Positions 25,475 through 35,078 of a DNA stretch of 45,802 nt are shown one piece after another (the stretch's first letter is position 1; every line of letters starts with the position of its first letter). The notes below the pieces were generated by a model that did no database searches, was not told where the DNA came from, and was given only the letters and a program-made list of their open reading frames with translations. Made by a program: the position numbers and the translations under genes. Source of the DNA: Nitriliruptoraceae bacterium (GTDB lineage: Bacteria > Actinomycetota > Nitriliruptoria > Nitriliruptorales > Nitriliruptoraceae); the NCBI GenBank assembly GCA_003565155.1, contig PXDB01000030.1, positions 1-45,802 of the forward strand, read 5' to 3'.

Positions 25475-25873
25475 CTACGACAGCGGTCGTTCGGGGGCCG
25501 GTCCAGCGGCCGCAGGTCGTCGTCGGTCCCGGGTCGCCCACCGCGCCCCCCCGGGTTGCCCACCGCGCCCCCCGGGTTGCCCACCGCGCCCCCCGGGTTG
25601 CCCTACGACCCTTCCCCGACCTGTCCGGGGCAACGTCGAGGAGCAACGGCGGGCCCACCGCGCCCCCCGGGTCGCCCACCGCGCCCCCCGGGTTGCCCTA
25701 CGACCCTTCCCCGACCTGTCCGGGGCAACGTCGAGGAGCAACGGCGGGCCCACGGCGACCGCGTCCAGCACGAGCATCACCGTGACCAGGTTGAGCGCGG
25801 TGGACGGGGGAGACGCGCGGCGTCGCTCGGGTGTACGCGGTGGTCCTCCGAGGATGAGCCCGGGAGTGGGCAT
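25475..25873 (-). CDS. Doubtful small ORF running into a tandem repeat
   Basis: The ATG at 25871-25873 has a good GGGAGGG site 3 bases away, and the first 45 residues include a hydrophobic stretch (STALNLVTVMLVLDAVAVG). The frame then enters the repeat block, whose 95-bp period changes frame between copies, and ends in low-complexity Arg/Gly/Pro sequence. It may be a genuine small gene whose 3' end was scrambled by repeat expansion, or chance. No family is recognised. Confidence 0.22.
   Translation of the reverse strand: MPTPGLILGGPPRTPERRRASPPSTALNLVTVMLVLDAVAVGPPLLLDVAPDRSGKGRRATRGARWATRGARWARRCSSTLPRTGRGRVVGQPGGRGGQPGGRGGQPGGARWATRDRRRPAAAGPAPERPLS
25536..25753. repeat. Nested tandem repeats: 21-bp units inside a duplicated 95-bp block
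   Basis: Two adjacent 95-bp copies (25558-25652 and 25653-25747) differ at a single base (25578 T, 25673 C), with a further 6 bases of a third copy. Each copy starts with two 21-bp units GCCCACCGCGCCCCCCGGGT(T/C), and another unit with one extra C precedes them at 25536-25557. The rest of each copy holds a CCCCG...CGGGG stem-loop around ACCTGTC. The near identity points to recent duplication. Confidence 0.9.
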
Positions 25874-25954
25874 AGGCCCTCCCGATACGCAACGGCAGTG
25901 GCATCCTGCCCCACAAGGTGGCACACCTGGGCTGACGTCACTGCGCGGCGGACG

Positions 25955-26986
25955 TCAGCGGTAGCCGCGCTCCCCTGGCGACGGCGGTGGAGGCAGGGGC
26001 GCGTCGGTGCGCACCGTGCCGGCGTTCAGGGTGGCGAGCCGCTCGACCCGCTCGCGGATCGAGGGGTGGGTGGCGAACCGCCGCGCCATCTTCGCCGCGC
26101 CGCCCTGCTGCTCCACGTCGTTGGGCTCCTCGAACCACAGGTGGGCGGTCGCCACCTCGAACTCCTGCAGGTTGGTGTGATCGCTGTCGATGCGGCGCAG
26201 GGCGTTGACCATCGACTGGGGATCGCGGAGCAGGTCCGCGGCGGTGGCATCCGCGAGGTACTCCCGCTCCCGCGACACCGCGAACCGGATCACCTGCGCG
26301 GCGATCGGCGCGAGGATCACCGCCACCAGCCCCAGGAGCAGGAACACCGCCTGCGCGCCCCCGCCCTGCCCCCCGCGACCCCCACGGCCGCCGCGCATGC
26401 CACCGAGGTAGAGGAAGCGGACCAGCACGTCCGCGAGCAGCGCGACCAGGCCGGCGGTGGCCACCGCGAGGGTGACGGTGCGGATGTCGTCGTTCAGGAT
26501 GTGGGCCACCTCATGGGCGAGCACCGCCCGCAGCTCGTAGCGCGGCAGCCGCTGGATCAAGCCCGTGGTGACCGCGACGTGGCTGTCCTCGAGCGACCGG
26601 CCCGTGGCGAAGGCGTTGGGCGCCGGGTCGTCGACCAGGTAGAGCTTCGGCTTGGTGCCCATGATGCCCGCGGCCACGCACACCTCGTCGAAGAGGTTGT
26701 GCAGCTCCGGCGCCTCCTCGCGGGTGACCTCCCGGGCCTTGGCGGCGCGCAGTGCCAGGCCGGGACCTGAGCGGGATGCCGCCAGCACGAATATCAGGCC
26801 GAGCACGGTGCCGATGGCGGTGATCGCCACCCCGAGCACAGGGTCGAGGACGACCCCGCCGAGCAGCGCACCCGCAACGACCCACACCATCACCGCAACG
26901 ATGAGGATCGAGCCGATCAGCAGCAACCGGGTCGAGCGCCGGTTCTCGCGCTGGAGCTGGTCGTAGGTGCTGCTGGCCGTGGTCAC
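25955..26986 (-). CDS. M48 family membrane metalloprotease (HtpX-like)
   Basis: 343 residues. Zinc protease for membrane-protein quality control, with its active site facing the cytoplasm. Two N-terminal helices (about 20-43 and 48-70) precede the catalytic domain. The zinc motif HEVAH is at 158-162 within LRAVLAHEVAHI, and the third-ligand region SREREYLADATAA is near 238-250. NAFATGRS, the usual HtpX substrate-groove segment, is at 124-131. Between helices three and four lies a Gly/Arg-rich loop (GGMRGGRGGRGGQGGG). It starts at GTG 26984-26986, 40 bases after the lemA stop; lemA-htpX pairs are common. It ends next to a repeat-filled spacer. Confidence 0.92.
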   Translation of the reverse strand: MTTASSTYDQLQRENRRSTRLLLIGSILIVAVMVWVVAGALLGGVVLDPVLGVAITAIGTVLGLIFVLAASRSGPGLALRAAKAREVTREEAPELHNLFDEVCVAAGIMGTKPKLYLVDDPAPNAFATGRSLEDSHVAVTTGLIQRLPRYELRAVLAHEVAHILNDDIRTVTLAVATAGLVALLADVLVRFLYLGGMRGGRGGRGGQGGGAQAVFLLLGLVAVILAPIAAQVIRFAVSREREYLADATAADLLRDPQSMVNALRRIDSDHTNLQEFEVATAHLWFEEPNDVEQQGGAAKMARRFATHPSIRERVERLATLNAGTVRTDAPLPPPPSPGERGYR

Positions 26987-27026
26987 GCCCTGCTACCCCT
27001 CACGCCCCGCGACGCAACCCTGTGAC

Positions 27027-27587
27027 TCACTCGAAGGAGACGTTGGGGGCCTGGCGGACCTCGACGGTCTCCACCTCGAAGTACTCGCGGTCCTCGAAGT
27101 TGAACATCCCGGCGATCACCGAGGTGGGGAAGACCTTGCGGGCGGTGTCGTAGTCCCGTACGGAGGCGTTGTAGTGGCCCCGGGAGCCGGCGACCATGTT
27201 CTCCGTGTGGGCGAGCTCCTCCTGCAGCTGCCGGAAGTTCTGGTCGGCCTTCAGATCCGGGTAGTTCTCCGTGATCGCCAGCAGCTTGCCGAGCGCCTGG
27301 GTGAGCCCGTTCTCCGCCTCGGCCAGCTCGCCGGGAGCCTGGACGCTGATCGCCTTGGCGCGGGCGGCGGTGACCTCCTCGAAGGTCTCGCGCTCATGGG
27401 CGGCGTAGCCCTTGACGGTGTTGACCAGGTTCGGGATCAGGTCGTGACGGCGCTGCAGCTGGGTGTCGATCTGGGCCCAGGCCTCGTCGATGCGGACCCG
27501 TGAGCGCACCAGCCGGTTGTAACCGGCGACGACCCAGCCGACGACGGCGACGAGCAGGAGCAGCAGGACGAGGGAGAAGGCGAGCAC
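27027..27587 (-). CDS. LemA family protein
   Basis: 186 residues from the GTG at 27585-27587 (VLAFSLVLLLLLVAVVGW) with GGAGGT about 8 bases upstream. One N-terminal membrane helix (3-25) is followed by the LemA helical bundle: YNRLVRSRVRIDEAWAQIDT, the hallmark RRHDLIPNLVNTVKGYA, LLAITENYPDLKADQNF and the C-terminal FPTSVIAGMFNFEDREYF. LemA proteins are membrane-anchored with unknown exact function and are often genetically linked to HtpX-type proteases, as here. The upstream extension to 27674 lacks homology. Confidence 0.94.
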   Translation of the reverse strand: MLAFSLVLLLLLVAVVGWVVAGYNRLVRSRVRIDEAWAQIDTQLQRRHDLIPNLVNTVKGYAAHERETFEEVTAARAKAISVQAPGELAEAENGLTQALGKLLAITENYPDLKADQNFRQLQEELAHTENMVAGSRGHYNASVRDYDTARKVFPTSVIAGMFNFEDREYFEVETVEVRQAPNVSFE

Positions 27588-27686
27588 GGGACGACCTCCG
27601 CGGTTGACCGACGCGCAGCGGCCGGCCTCGTGACCGCCGCTGCCTTCTGCAAGGCTACTGCCTGGACCCAGCACTGGCGCGGGCTG

Positions 27687-28451
27687 CTACCCAGCGGTGT
27701 TGGTGAGGCGCAGCTTGGACTGCTTGTGCCGGCCCTCCCAGTCCTCCTGGAACACCGCGGTCAGCCCGTGCCGCTCGGCGAGCGCGATCAGGGTCGCGGG
27801 CCGGTAGTAGTAGTCCTCGTGCAGGACGTGATGCTCCTTCCCCGCAGTGGCGTTGAAGGTGCAGTCGAACCACCCGTCTTCGCGCAGGATCCTGCCCACG
27901 TGGGCGAAACACTCCTCGATCACCTCGATCGGGCAGTGCGAGAACACGCTGTGGGCGTGGATCACGTCGTAGCGGGCGTCAGGTAGCCAGTCGAAGGTGA
28001 GGTCCTCCACCAGCCGCAGGCGGGGCTCCTTGGCCTGCAGGCCGCGGTCGACGACGGTGCGGTTGGCGGCCAACAGGATGTCGGGCGAGATGTCGATCCC
28101 GTGGTACCGCCCGACGTCGAGGTGGTCGATGAACCGCCATCCGGCGCGCAGGTTCCCGCAGCCGATCTCCAGCAGGTCGTGGTCGGGGCGCAGGCCGTGG
28201 TCGACGAGGTAGTCGAACTGCAGCTGCCCCAGCGCGAGCCACCGGGCCTGGTTGGCGCTGCCCACCGCCTTGCGCGGATCGCGCGCGGTGTCGGCACGCA
28301 TGACCTCGCGGTAGTAGCTGACGTGGTCGCGCTTGCCGGACAACCGGAACCGCAGGTCCCGCCACCACCGGCGCAGGTAGGGACGGACGCGTTCGGGGTG
28401 GCGCAGGGCGTAGCGGATCCGGTAGGTGAGGCGGTGACGGGCATCTGCCAC
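27687..28451 (-). CDS. Class I SAM-dependent methyltransferase
   Basis: 254 residues from the GTG at 28449-28451 (VADARHRLTYRIRYALRHPE), with AGGAGA 7 bases upstream; the longer frame to 28670 is not homologous. A basic N-terminal helical region (1-70) is followed by the SAM-binding Rossmann fold: motif I DLLEIGCGNLRAGWRFI, an acidic-loop segment YHGIDISPDILLAAN, and motif VIHAHSVFSHCPIEVIEECF. The end, AERHGLTAVFQEDW, is typical of Methyltransf_11/25-type enzymes. The basic N-terminus could associate with a membrane or with a nucleic acid or glycan. The substrate is unknown. It is divergent from the SLC13-like transporter gene across 257 bases. Confidence 0.85.
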   Translation of the reverse strand: MADARHRLTYRIRYALRHPERVRPYLRRWWRDLRFRLSGKRDHVSYYREVMRADTARDPRKAVGSANQARWLALGQLQFDYLVDHGLRPDHDLLEIGCGNLRAGWRFIDHLDVGRYHGIDISPDILLAANRTVVDRGLQAKEPRLRLVEDLTFDWLPDARYDVIHAHSVFSHCPIEVIEECFAHVGRILREDGWFDCTFNATAGKEHHVLHEDYYYRPATLIALAERHGLTAVFQEDWEGRHKQSKLRLTNTAG

Positions 28452-28644
28452 GGCGGGTCTCCTGTGGACTGCCAGGATGGCACTGCCATCGGACGGTAGT
28501 GGGTACCGAGCCCGCGCTCGGTGGCCGTTCGGCGCCCACGCCGGCAGACCCCCGACGCGGTGCACGCGGCGGGGATCGCCGACGTCGCCCACCGAGCTCG
28601 GACGCCGGTCGAGGTAGCGTCCGACCCCGGCGAGGATCGATGCA

Positions 28645-28654
28645 CCACCGGTGG
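28645..28654. promoter_or_regulatory. 10-bp palindrome and repeated motif in a divergent promoter region
   Basis: The perfect palindrome CCACCGGTGG lies about 60 bases before the transporter start. It is followed by two copies of CCACCGACGGWCC (28667-28679 and 28690-28702). This could be an operator for the divergent methyltransferase and transporter genes, but CG-rich palindromes also arise by chance. Confidence 0.25.
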
Positions 28655-28708
28655 ACCGCCCAGCGTCCACCGACGGTCCGGCCAGGGACCACCGACGGAC
28701 CAGGGACC

Positions 28709-30484
28709 ATGGACGACCACAGTGCGGTGATCACCGGGATCGTGCTGGCGGTCCTGCTCATCGCGCTGGCGCGGGAACGGGTACCGCCGGCCGCCGGGAT
28801 GCTGGCCGCACTGCTCGTCCTCGTGCTGGCCGGGGTCCTCGACGTGGTGGAGGGCTTCGCCGGGTTCGCGAACCCCGCGACCCTGACCGTGGCGGCGTTG
28901 TTCGTCGTCGCGCGGGCGCTGCGGGAGCACACCGACCTCGAAGGGTTGCTCACCGGGGTACTCCGTGGCGCGGCCAGCGAGCGGGGTCGCCTCCTACGGC
29001 TGACCGCGCCCACGGCGGGGCTGTCCGCCGCCATGGCCAACACCCCACTGGTGGCAGCGGCCGCCCCGGTGGTGCGGACCTGGGCCGAGCGGTCCGGCCG
29101 ATCACCCTCGCGCTACCTCATGCCCCTGTCCTTCGCCGCGATCCTCGGCGGGATGCTGACCACGATCGGCACGTCCCCGACGCTGCTGGTGTCGGGCCTG
29201 GTGGAACAGCAGACCGGCACGCCGTTCGGCCTGTTCGAGATCACCCCCGTCAGCCTCCCGGTGGTGGTGGTTGCACTGGCGGTCCTCTGCCTGGCAGGCC
29301 CGCGTCTGCTGCCCGAACGCAGCAGCAGCGAACAGTTGGTCCTGGCGGATGAGCGGGCCTACACCCTGCCACTCACGGTGGTCCCCGGGGGCGAGGTGGA
29401 CGGGCGCTCGGTGGCCGAGGCCGGGCTGCGTGAGCTGGAGAGTGCGTTCCTGGCACGCGTCCACCGGGGGGACGTCGAGATCGCCCCGGTCGGCCCCGAC
29501 GAGGTGCTGCGCGGTCACGACGTGCTCGTGCTGGTCGGCGAGGTCGCGGACGTGACCGACCTCGCGGAGCGCGCGGGCCTGCAACTGGCCGACACCACCC
29601 AGGTCCATCTGCTGGACGGCGGGCAGCACGACCGGTACGAGGTGGTCCTCGACCGGGCCAGCCCGCTCGCCGGCCGCACCCTGAAGGACATGAGCTTCCG
29701 CGGCCGCTACGACGCTGCGGTCCTGGCGTTGCACCGGGGCGGGAGCCGGGTCCACCACCGGCTGGGTACCGAGGTGCTCGAACCGGGGGACTCGCTGCTG
29801 GTACAGGCCGCACCCGGTTTCGACGAGCGTTGGCGGGATCGTGGTGACTTCGCGGTGGTCGTGCCCCTCGACGGCGCCGCCCGGACACGGTCACCACGGC
29901 GGTGGTTCGTGCTCAGCGTCCTGCTGGCCATGCTGGTCGTCGCGGGCGTCGGAGCACTGCCGATCCTGACGACGGTCCTGCTGGCGTGCGCTGCGCTGGT
30001 GGCCACCCGCACCATCAGCTTCCACGCCGCGAAGACCGCCATCGACCTCGACGTGGTGCTGATCCTGGCCGCAGCCATCGGTCTGGGGGCCGCGGTCACC
30101 GGCTCCGGCCTGGCCACGGCGATCACCCAGGTGCTGGTAGGCGTGGTCGCCGGCCAGGGGACCGCCGCGCTGGCTCTGGCACTCCTCACCGTGGTGGTCA
30201 CGACCCTGGTGCTGACCGAGCTGATCACCAACATCGCCGCAGCCGCACTGATGACGCCGATCGCCCTGGACCTCGCCGTGCAGTTGGACGGCGATCCCCG
30301 GCGGATGGCCATCGCCGTGGCCATCGCCGCGTCCGCATCCTTCCTGACCCCGATCGGCTACCAGACCAACACCATCGTGTACGGCCTCGGTGGCTACCGG
30401 TTCGGTGACTACTGGCGGATGGGGCTGCCGCTGAGCGTCGCGGTGACGGTGACGACCGTGACGGTGCTGACCCTCACCGGCTGA
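28709..30484 (+). CDS. SLC13/DASS-type membrane transporter with two RCK-type (TrkA_C-like) domains
   Basis: 591 residues from ATG 28709 (MDDHSAVITG); the frame upstream to 28499 is Arg/Pro-rich and not homologous. The ribosome binding site (AGGG, only 3 bases away) is poor. The N-terminal membrane half contains FAGFANPATLTVAALFVVAR and two SLC13/ArsB-like helical hairpins, with LSAAMANTPLVAAAAPVV and GGMLTTIGTSPTLLVSGL as substrate/Na+ site segments. The cytoplasmic middle (about 210-385) has two TrkA_C/RCK-like repeats (EVDGRSVAEAGLR; GRTLKDMSFRGRYDAAVL). The C-terminal membrane half has ELITNIAAAALMTPIA and SFLTPIGYQTNTIVYG. The family moves sulfate or di/tricarboxylates with Na+; which applies here is not clear. 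Confidence 0.9.
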   Translation: MDDHSAVITGIVLAVLLIALARERVPPAAGMLAALLVLVLAGVLDVVEGFAGFANPATLTVAALFVVARALREHTDLEGLLTGVLRGAASERGRLLRLTAPTAGLSAAMANTPLVAAAAPVVRTWAERSGRSPSRYLMPLSFAAILGGMLTTIGTSPTLLVSGLVEQQTGTPFGLFEITPVSLPVVVVALAVLCLAGPRLLPERSSSEQLVLADERAYTLPLTVVPGGEVDGRSVAEAGLRELESAFLARVHRGDVEIAPVGPDEVLRGHDVLVLVGEVADVTDLAERAGLQLADTTQVHLLDGGQHDRYEVVLDRASPLAGRTLKDMSFRGRYDAAVLALHRGGSRVHHRLGTEVLEPGDSLLVQAAPGFDERWRDRGDFAVVVPLDGAARTRSPRRWFVLSVLLAMLVVAGVGALPILTTVLLACAALVATRTISFHAAKTAIDLDVVLILAAAIGLGAAVTGSGLATAITQVLVGVVAGQGTAALALALLTVVVTTLVLTELITNIAAAALMTPIALDLAVQLDGDPRRMAIAVAIAASASFLTPIGYQTNTIVYGLGGYRFGDYWRMGLPLSVAVTVTTVTVLTLTG

Positions 30485-30538
30485 GCGGCGATCCCGGGGC
30501 TGCACCGATGAGCGGGGCGCCCTCGTTCGCCATCCAAC

Positions 30539-32124
<1,586 letters not shown>

Positions 32125-32128
<4 letters not shown>

Positions 32129-33243
32129 CGGCTCCCCCGCACCATCAGCTCCGCGTCGCGGAGCAGGGACAGGGACTCGTACCCCGTCACGCCCATCGCG
32201 CGGCGCAGTCCCCCGATCAGGTTCACGGTGCCATCGTCGCGGTGGGCGGGGCCGTGGAGGATCACCTCCATCGGCCCGAGGGTCTCCACCCGGGCGTAGC
32301 GACCCCTGGGCAGCTCGTGGTGCGCGGCGGACAAGCCCCAGTTGGCACCGCGGCCCGGGGCCTCCTCAGCGGCCGCCAGCGCCCGTCCGAGCATGACCGC
32401 GTCCGCGCCGCAGGCGATGGCCTTGGCGAGGTCGCCCCCGGTGGTGATCCCGCCGGCGGCGATGACGTGGACGTAGCGACCGGACTCGTCGAGGTAGCGG
32501 GTGCGGGCGTGCGCCACCTCCGCGATAGCGGTGGCCAGGGGGACCCCGATCCCGAGCGCCTCGGGGGTGGTGGAGACGCTGGAGGCCCCGCCGCCCACGA
32601 GCACACCCACGGCGCCGGTACGCATCAGGTGGATCGCGCTCTTGGCGGAGGAGACGTTGCCGACCACCACCGGGATGTCGTAGCGGGCGGTGAAGGAGCG
32701 CAGGTCCAGGGGGGTCGCCTCCCCGTGGCCGACGTGCTGGGCGGTGACGGTGACCCCGTGGATGACCAGCAGGTCCAGGCCGGCCTCCAGCGCGGCCCCG
32801 TGCCACCGCTCGACCTTCTGCGGGGTGAGGCTGGCGGCGACGAAGCCGGTCCGTGCCCGCAGCTGCGTGATCCGTCGCCCGATCAGCTCGGCCTTGACGG
32901 GCTCGGCGTACAGCTGCTGGAGGCGGACCGTGGTGTCAGGGCCGGGCTGCAGGGTCGCGATCTCCGCGAGCACGTCCTCCGGGTCCTCGTAGCGGGTCCA
33001 CAGGCCCTCGAGGTTGAGGACACCGAGGCCGCCCAGATCAGCCAGCAACGCCGCGGTGTCCGGCGAGGTGACCGCGTCGAGGGGGGCGCCGAGGACCGGC
33101 GCGGCGAGTTCGTGGTGATCGAGCCGCCAGGACACGTCGACGAGCCCGCGGTCCCGGGTGCGCTTGCTGGGGACCAGAGAGAGCTCGTCGAGGGTGTAGC
33201 CGACGCGCGCCTGGCGGGCTCCGCCGATGGTGATCCGCTGCAC
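32125..33243 (-). CDS. guaB3: GuaB3 family protein (IMP dehydrogenase-related)
   Basis: 372 residues from the GTG at 33241-33243 ([20 protein letters not shown]) with GGAGG 7 bases upstream; the extension to 33351 is rejected. It is a TIM-barrel protein of the IMPDH/GMPR family without CBS domains. Typical GuaB3 segments are [60 protein letters not shown] and [12 protein letters not shown]. In IMPDH the active loop carries a catalytic Cys in a GxxCTT pattern; here it reads [17 protein letters not shown] with Ser in place of Cys. Actinobacterial GuaB3 proteins sit next to guaA or guaB and their biochemical role is not firmly settled. Its stop overlaps the guaA start. Confidence 0.92.
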
Positions 33244-33322
33244 GCCGTCCTCCGCCCTCGTCGACGCCCGAGCAGCGTAGTGGCCACCCGTCCCCGCCAC
33301 CGCGACGACGATCCGGACCTGC

Positions 33323-35011
33323 TCAGCACCCGCGCTCGACCGGCACCGCACGGGGGTCGAGCAGGTCCGCCGCCTCGCGTTCGAGCACCGCGAGCTCCTC
33401 TGACGGCACCAACCCGACGTGCTTGCCGACGTTGCGCCGCGACCGCTCGGGCCGGAAGCACCGCTCCTCGAGGAGCGTGCCGGACAGGCCGACGTGCGCC
33501 TCGAGCGCCGCGATGGTCCGCTCTGGCTCCAGCACCAGGTCCTCGAAAGCGAACCGCAGCACCCGGTGTCCGAGCTGCTCCAGCCGGGACACCTGCCGTG
33601 TCGCCTGGTCGAGATGGCGGCGCGCGGTGCGGGCGAAGGCGGCTGGATCGCGGTTCGGTGAGCGGCGGCCCGGTTCGTCCAGGACCCCGCGCGCCTCGGC
33701 GAAACGGTCCCGTGGGTCGCGGTGCACCAGGACGAAGCTGCTCGGCGGCAGGTAGACGGCCTGGTCGAGGTGCCACCCGGTGACCACCTGGTCGATCAGC
33801 AGCCACTCGGCGTCGTTGTCGGTCGCCGCGGCGTCCAGAGCCCGTTGCAGGGTCGAGCGTGCGTGGGACCGGAGGTCGTCGACGTGCAGCGGCCCGGCGT
33901 CCACGCGCTCGACCAGGGTCAGGAACCCCTGCATGCAGGCGGCGAGGTAGCCCGCCGTGCGGTCGGGATCACCCAGCAGCCGCCGGCTGTTGGCGTTGAC
34001 CACCTCCCACTTGTCGTAGACCCCCGACGGGGTGTCGGTGAGCTTGCGACCCACGATGTGGAGGTAGTGGTCCACCAGGTCGGCGGGCTGCAGCCCGCCC
34101 GCGGCCGCGAGCCGCGCGCCGAGGTCGTCGAACCCGCCGGGGAACTTCACGATGCGCAGCTCCCCCACGGGCGGGAAGGGCTCCACCCCGCGATAGCCAC
34201 GCAGGTGGTCCTTCGCCGCGCCGGAGCCGGAGTAGAAGAAGCCGGAGATGGCGATCCGCTGGTGGACGTCGAGGTGGCGCGCTCCCCGGTCACCGGGGCG
34301 CCGTTCCTGCCACCGTTCGTGCCGCAGGGCGGCGGTCTCGCGGGCGAGCTCCAGGGCCTGATCATGGGCTCCGGCGGCGGCCAGCAGCGCCACACGGCGG
34401 TCCCGGAGACGCAGGCTGTGGGGGATGCGTGTCAGGCCACGACGCACGAGCTCCTCTGCCTGGGCGCGGTTACCCGATGCCAGCTGCCGGTCGACGGCGC
34501 GCGCCAGGCCGACGGTGCCGGTGCGCCGCGCCTCCGCGGCGTCCACCAGCTCCACGTGGGCGCGCCGCAGCGCGCGATCGCCGGGGCTGAGGACCAGGGC
34601 TTCCTCGTAGTGCTGGATCGCCGCCCGCTCGTCACCCTCCTCGCGGGAACGCTCGGCGCGTGCCACCAGTGCGGCTGCCCGGTGATCACGCAGGACCTGG
34701 ACCTGGCGCTCGAGTTCGGCGAGACGGCCGGCGAGGGCCTGTTGCTCCTCGTGCAGCAGATCGAGGCGCAACCGCTCGGCGGCGGCATCGCCGATGTCGC
34801 CGGCCCCGAGGCGTCGGAGCAGCCTGCGCAGCACCATCGGCGCGGTGACCACCCCTGCGGTCAGCGCACCCACGACCAGCACCGAGAGGAGGACCACCAC
34901 CCCGGTCGTCCCCGCCACCACGGCACCGACGGCCAGCCACAGCGTTGCACCCACGGCGACCGTGAGCCCCGTGAGCCACGGCCTCCGGGCCAGCCGGATC
35001 AGCACCCGCAT
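33323..35011 (-). CDS. Membrane-anchored coiled-coil/TPR protein with sulfotransferase-like domain
   Basis: 562 residues from the ATG at 35009-35011 (MRVLIRLARRPW) with GAGGT upstream; the longer frame to 35389 is a shadow. Two membrane helices (about 13-58) precede a coiled coil (about 83-112), a TPR-like helical region (about 112-235) and a C-terminal domain resembling sulfotransferases. The domain begins AISGFFYSGSGAAKDHL (254-270), like a 5'-phosphosulfate P-loop. It also has VLVHRDPRDRF (427-437, the 3'-phosphate RDPRD motif) and HRVLRFAFEDLVLEPERTIA near the end. It follows the phosphonate genes after 67 bases containing a hairpin. It may add sulfate, or another group, to a surface polymer. 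The acceptor and even the donor are unproven. Confidence 0.72.
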   Translation of the reverse strand: MRVLIRLARRPWLTGLTVAVGATLWLAVGAVVAGTTGVVVLLSVLVVGALTAGVVTAPMVLRRLLRRLGAGDIGDAAAERLRLDLLHEEQQALAGRLAELERQVQVLRDHRAAALVARAERSREEGDERAAIQHYEEALVLSPGDRALRRAHVELVDAAEARRTGTVGLARAVDRQLASGNRAQAEELVRRGLTRIPHSLRLRDRRVALLAAAGAHDQALELARETAALRHERWQERRPGDRGARHLDVHQRIAISGFFYSGSGAAKDHLRGYRGVEPFPPVGELRIVKFPGGFDDLGARLAAAGGLQPADLVDHYLHIVGRKLTDTPSGVYDKWEVVNANSRRLLGDPDRTAGYLAACMQGFLTLVERVDAGPLHVDDLRSHARSTLQRALDAAATDNDAEWLLIDQVVTGWHLDQAVYLPPSSFVLVHRDPRDRFAEARGVLDEPGRRSPNRDPAAFARTARRHLDQATRQVSRLEQLGHRVLRFAFEDLVLEPERTIAALEAHVGLSGTLLEERCFRPERSRRNVGKHVGLVPSEELAVLEREAADLLDPRAVPVERGC

Positions 35012-35046
35012 CGACCTCGCGGCCACGACACCCCCACTGTCCGGCA

Positions 35047-35067
35047 ACCTCCCAGGGTACGGGAGGT
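35047..35067 (-). terminator. Hairpin between the dehydrogenase and sulfotransferase-like genes
   Basis: ACCTCCC / GGGAGGT form a perfect 7-bp stem with a 7-base loop, 11 bases after the dehydrogenase stop. It could end the phosphonate operon or only weaken read-through to the next gene. Confidence 0.45.
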
Positions 35068-35078
35068 GCGCCGCTCGT

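Larger units (their letters stand above)
25211..25954. other. 744-bp spacer between htpX and the binding-protein gene
   Basis: It must contain the htpX terminator and the promoter of the ABC operon, both on the minus strand. About 220 bases are tandem repeats (25536-25753). All open frames here are Pro/Arg/Gly-rich products of these repeats except a weak candidate at 25475-25873. I see no transposase, tRNA or clear operator. Confidence 0.5.

Noticed and set aside
25536..25753. CRISPR array
   Set aside because: Repeats are directly tandem and nested without unique spacers of even length; no cas genes.
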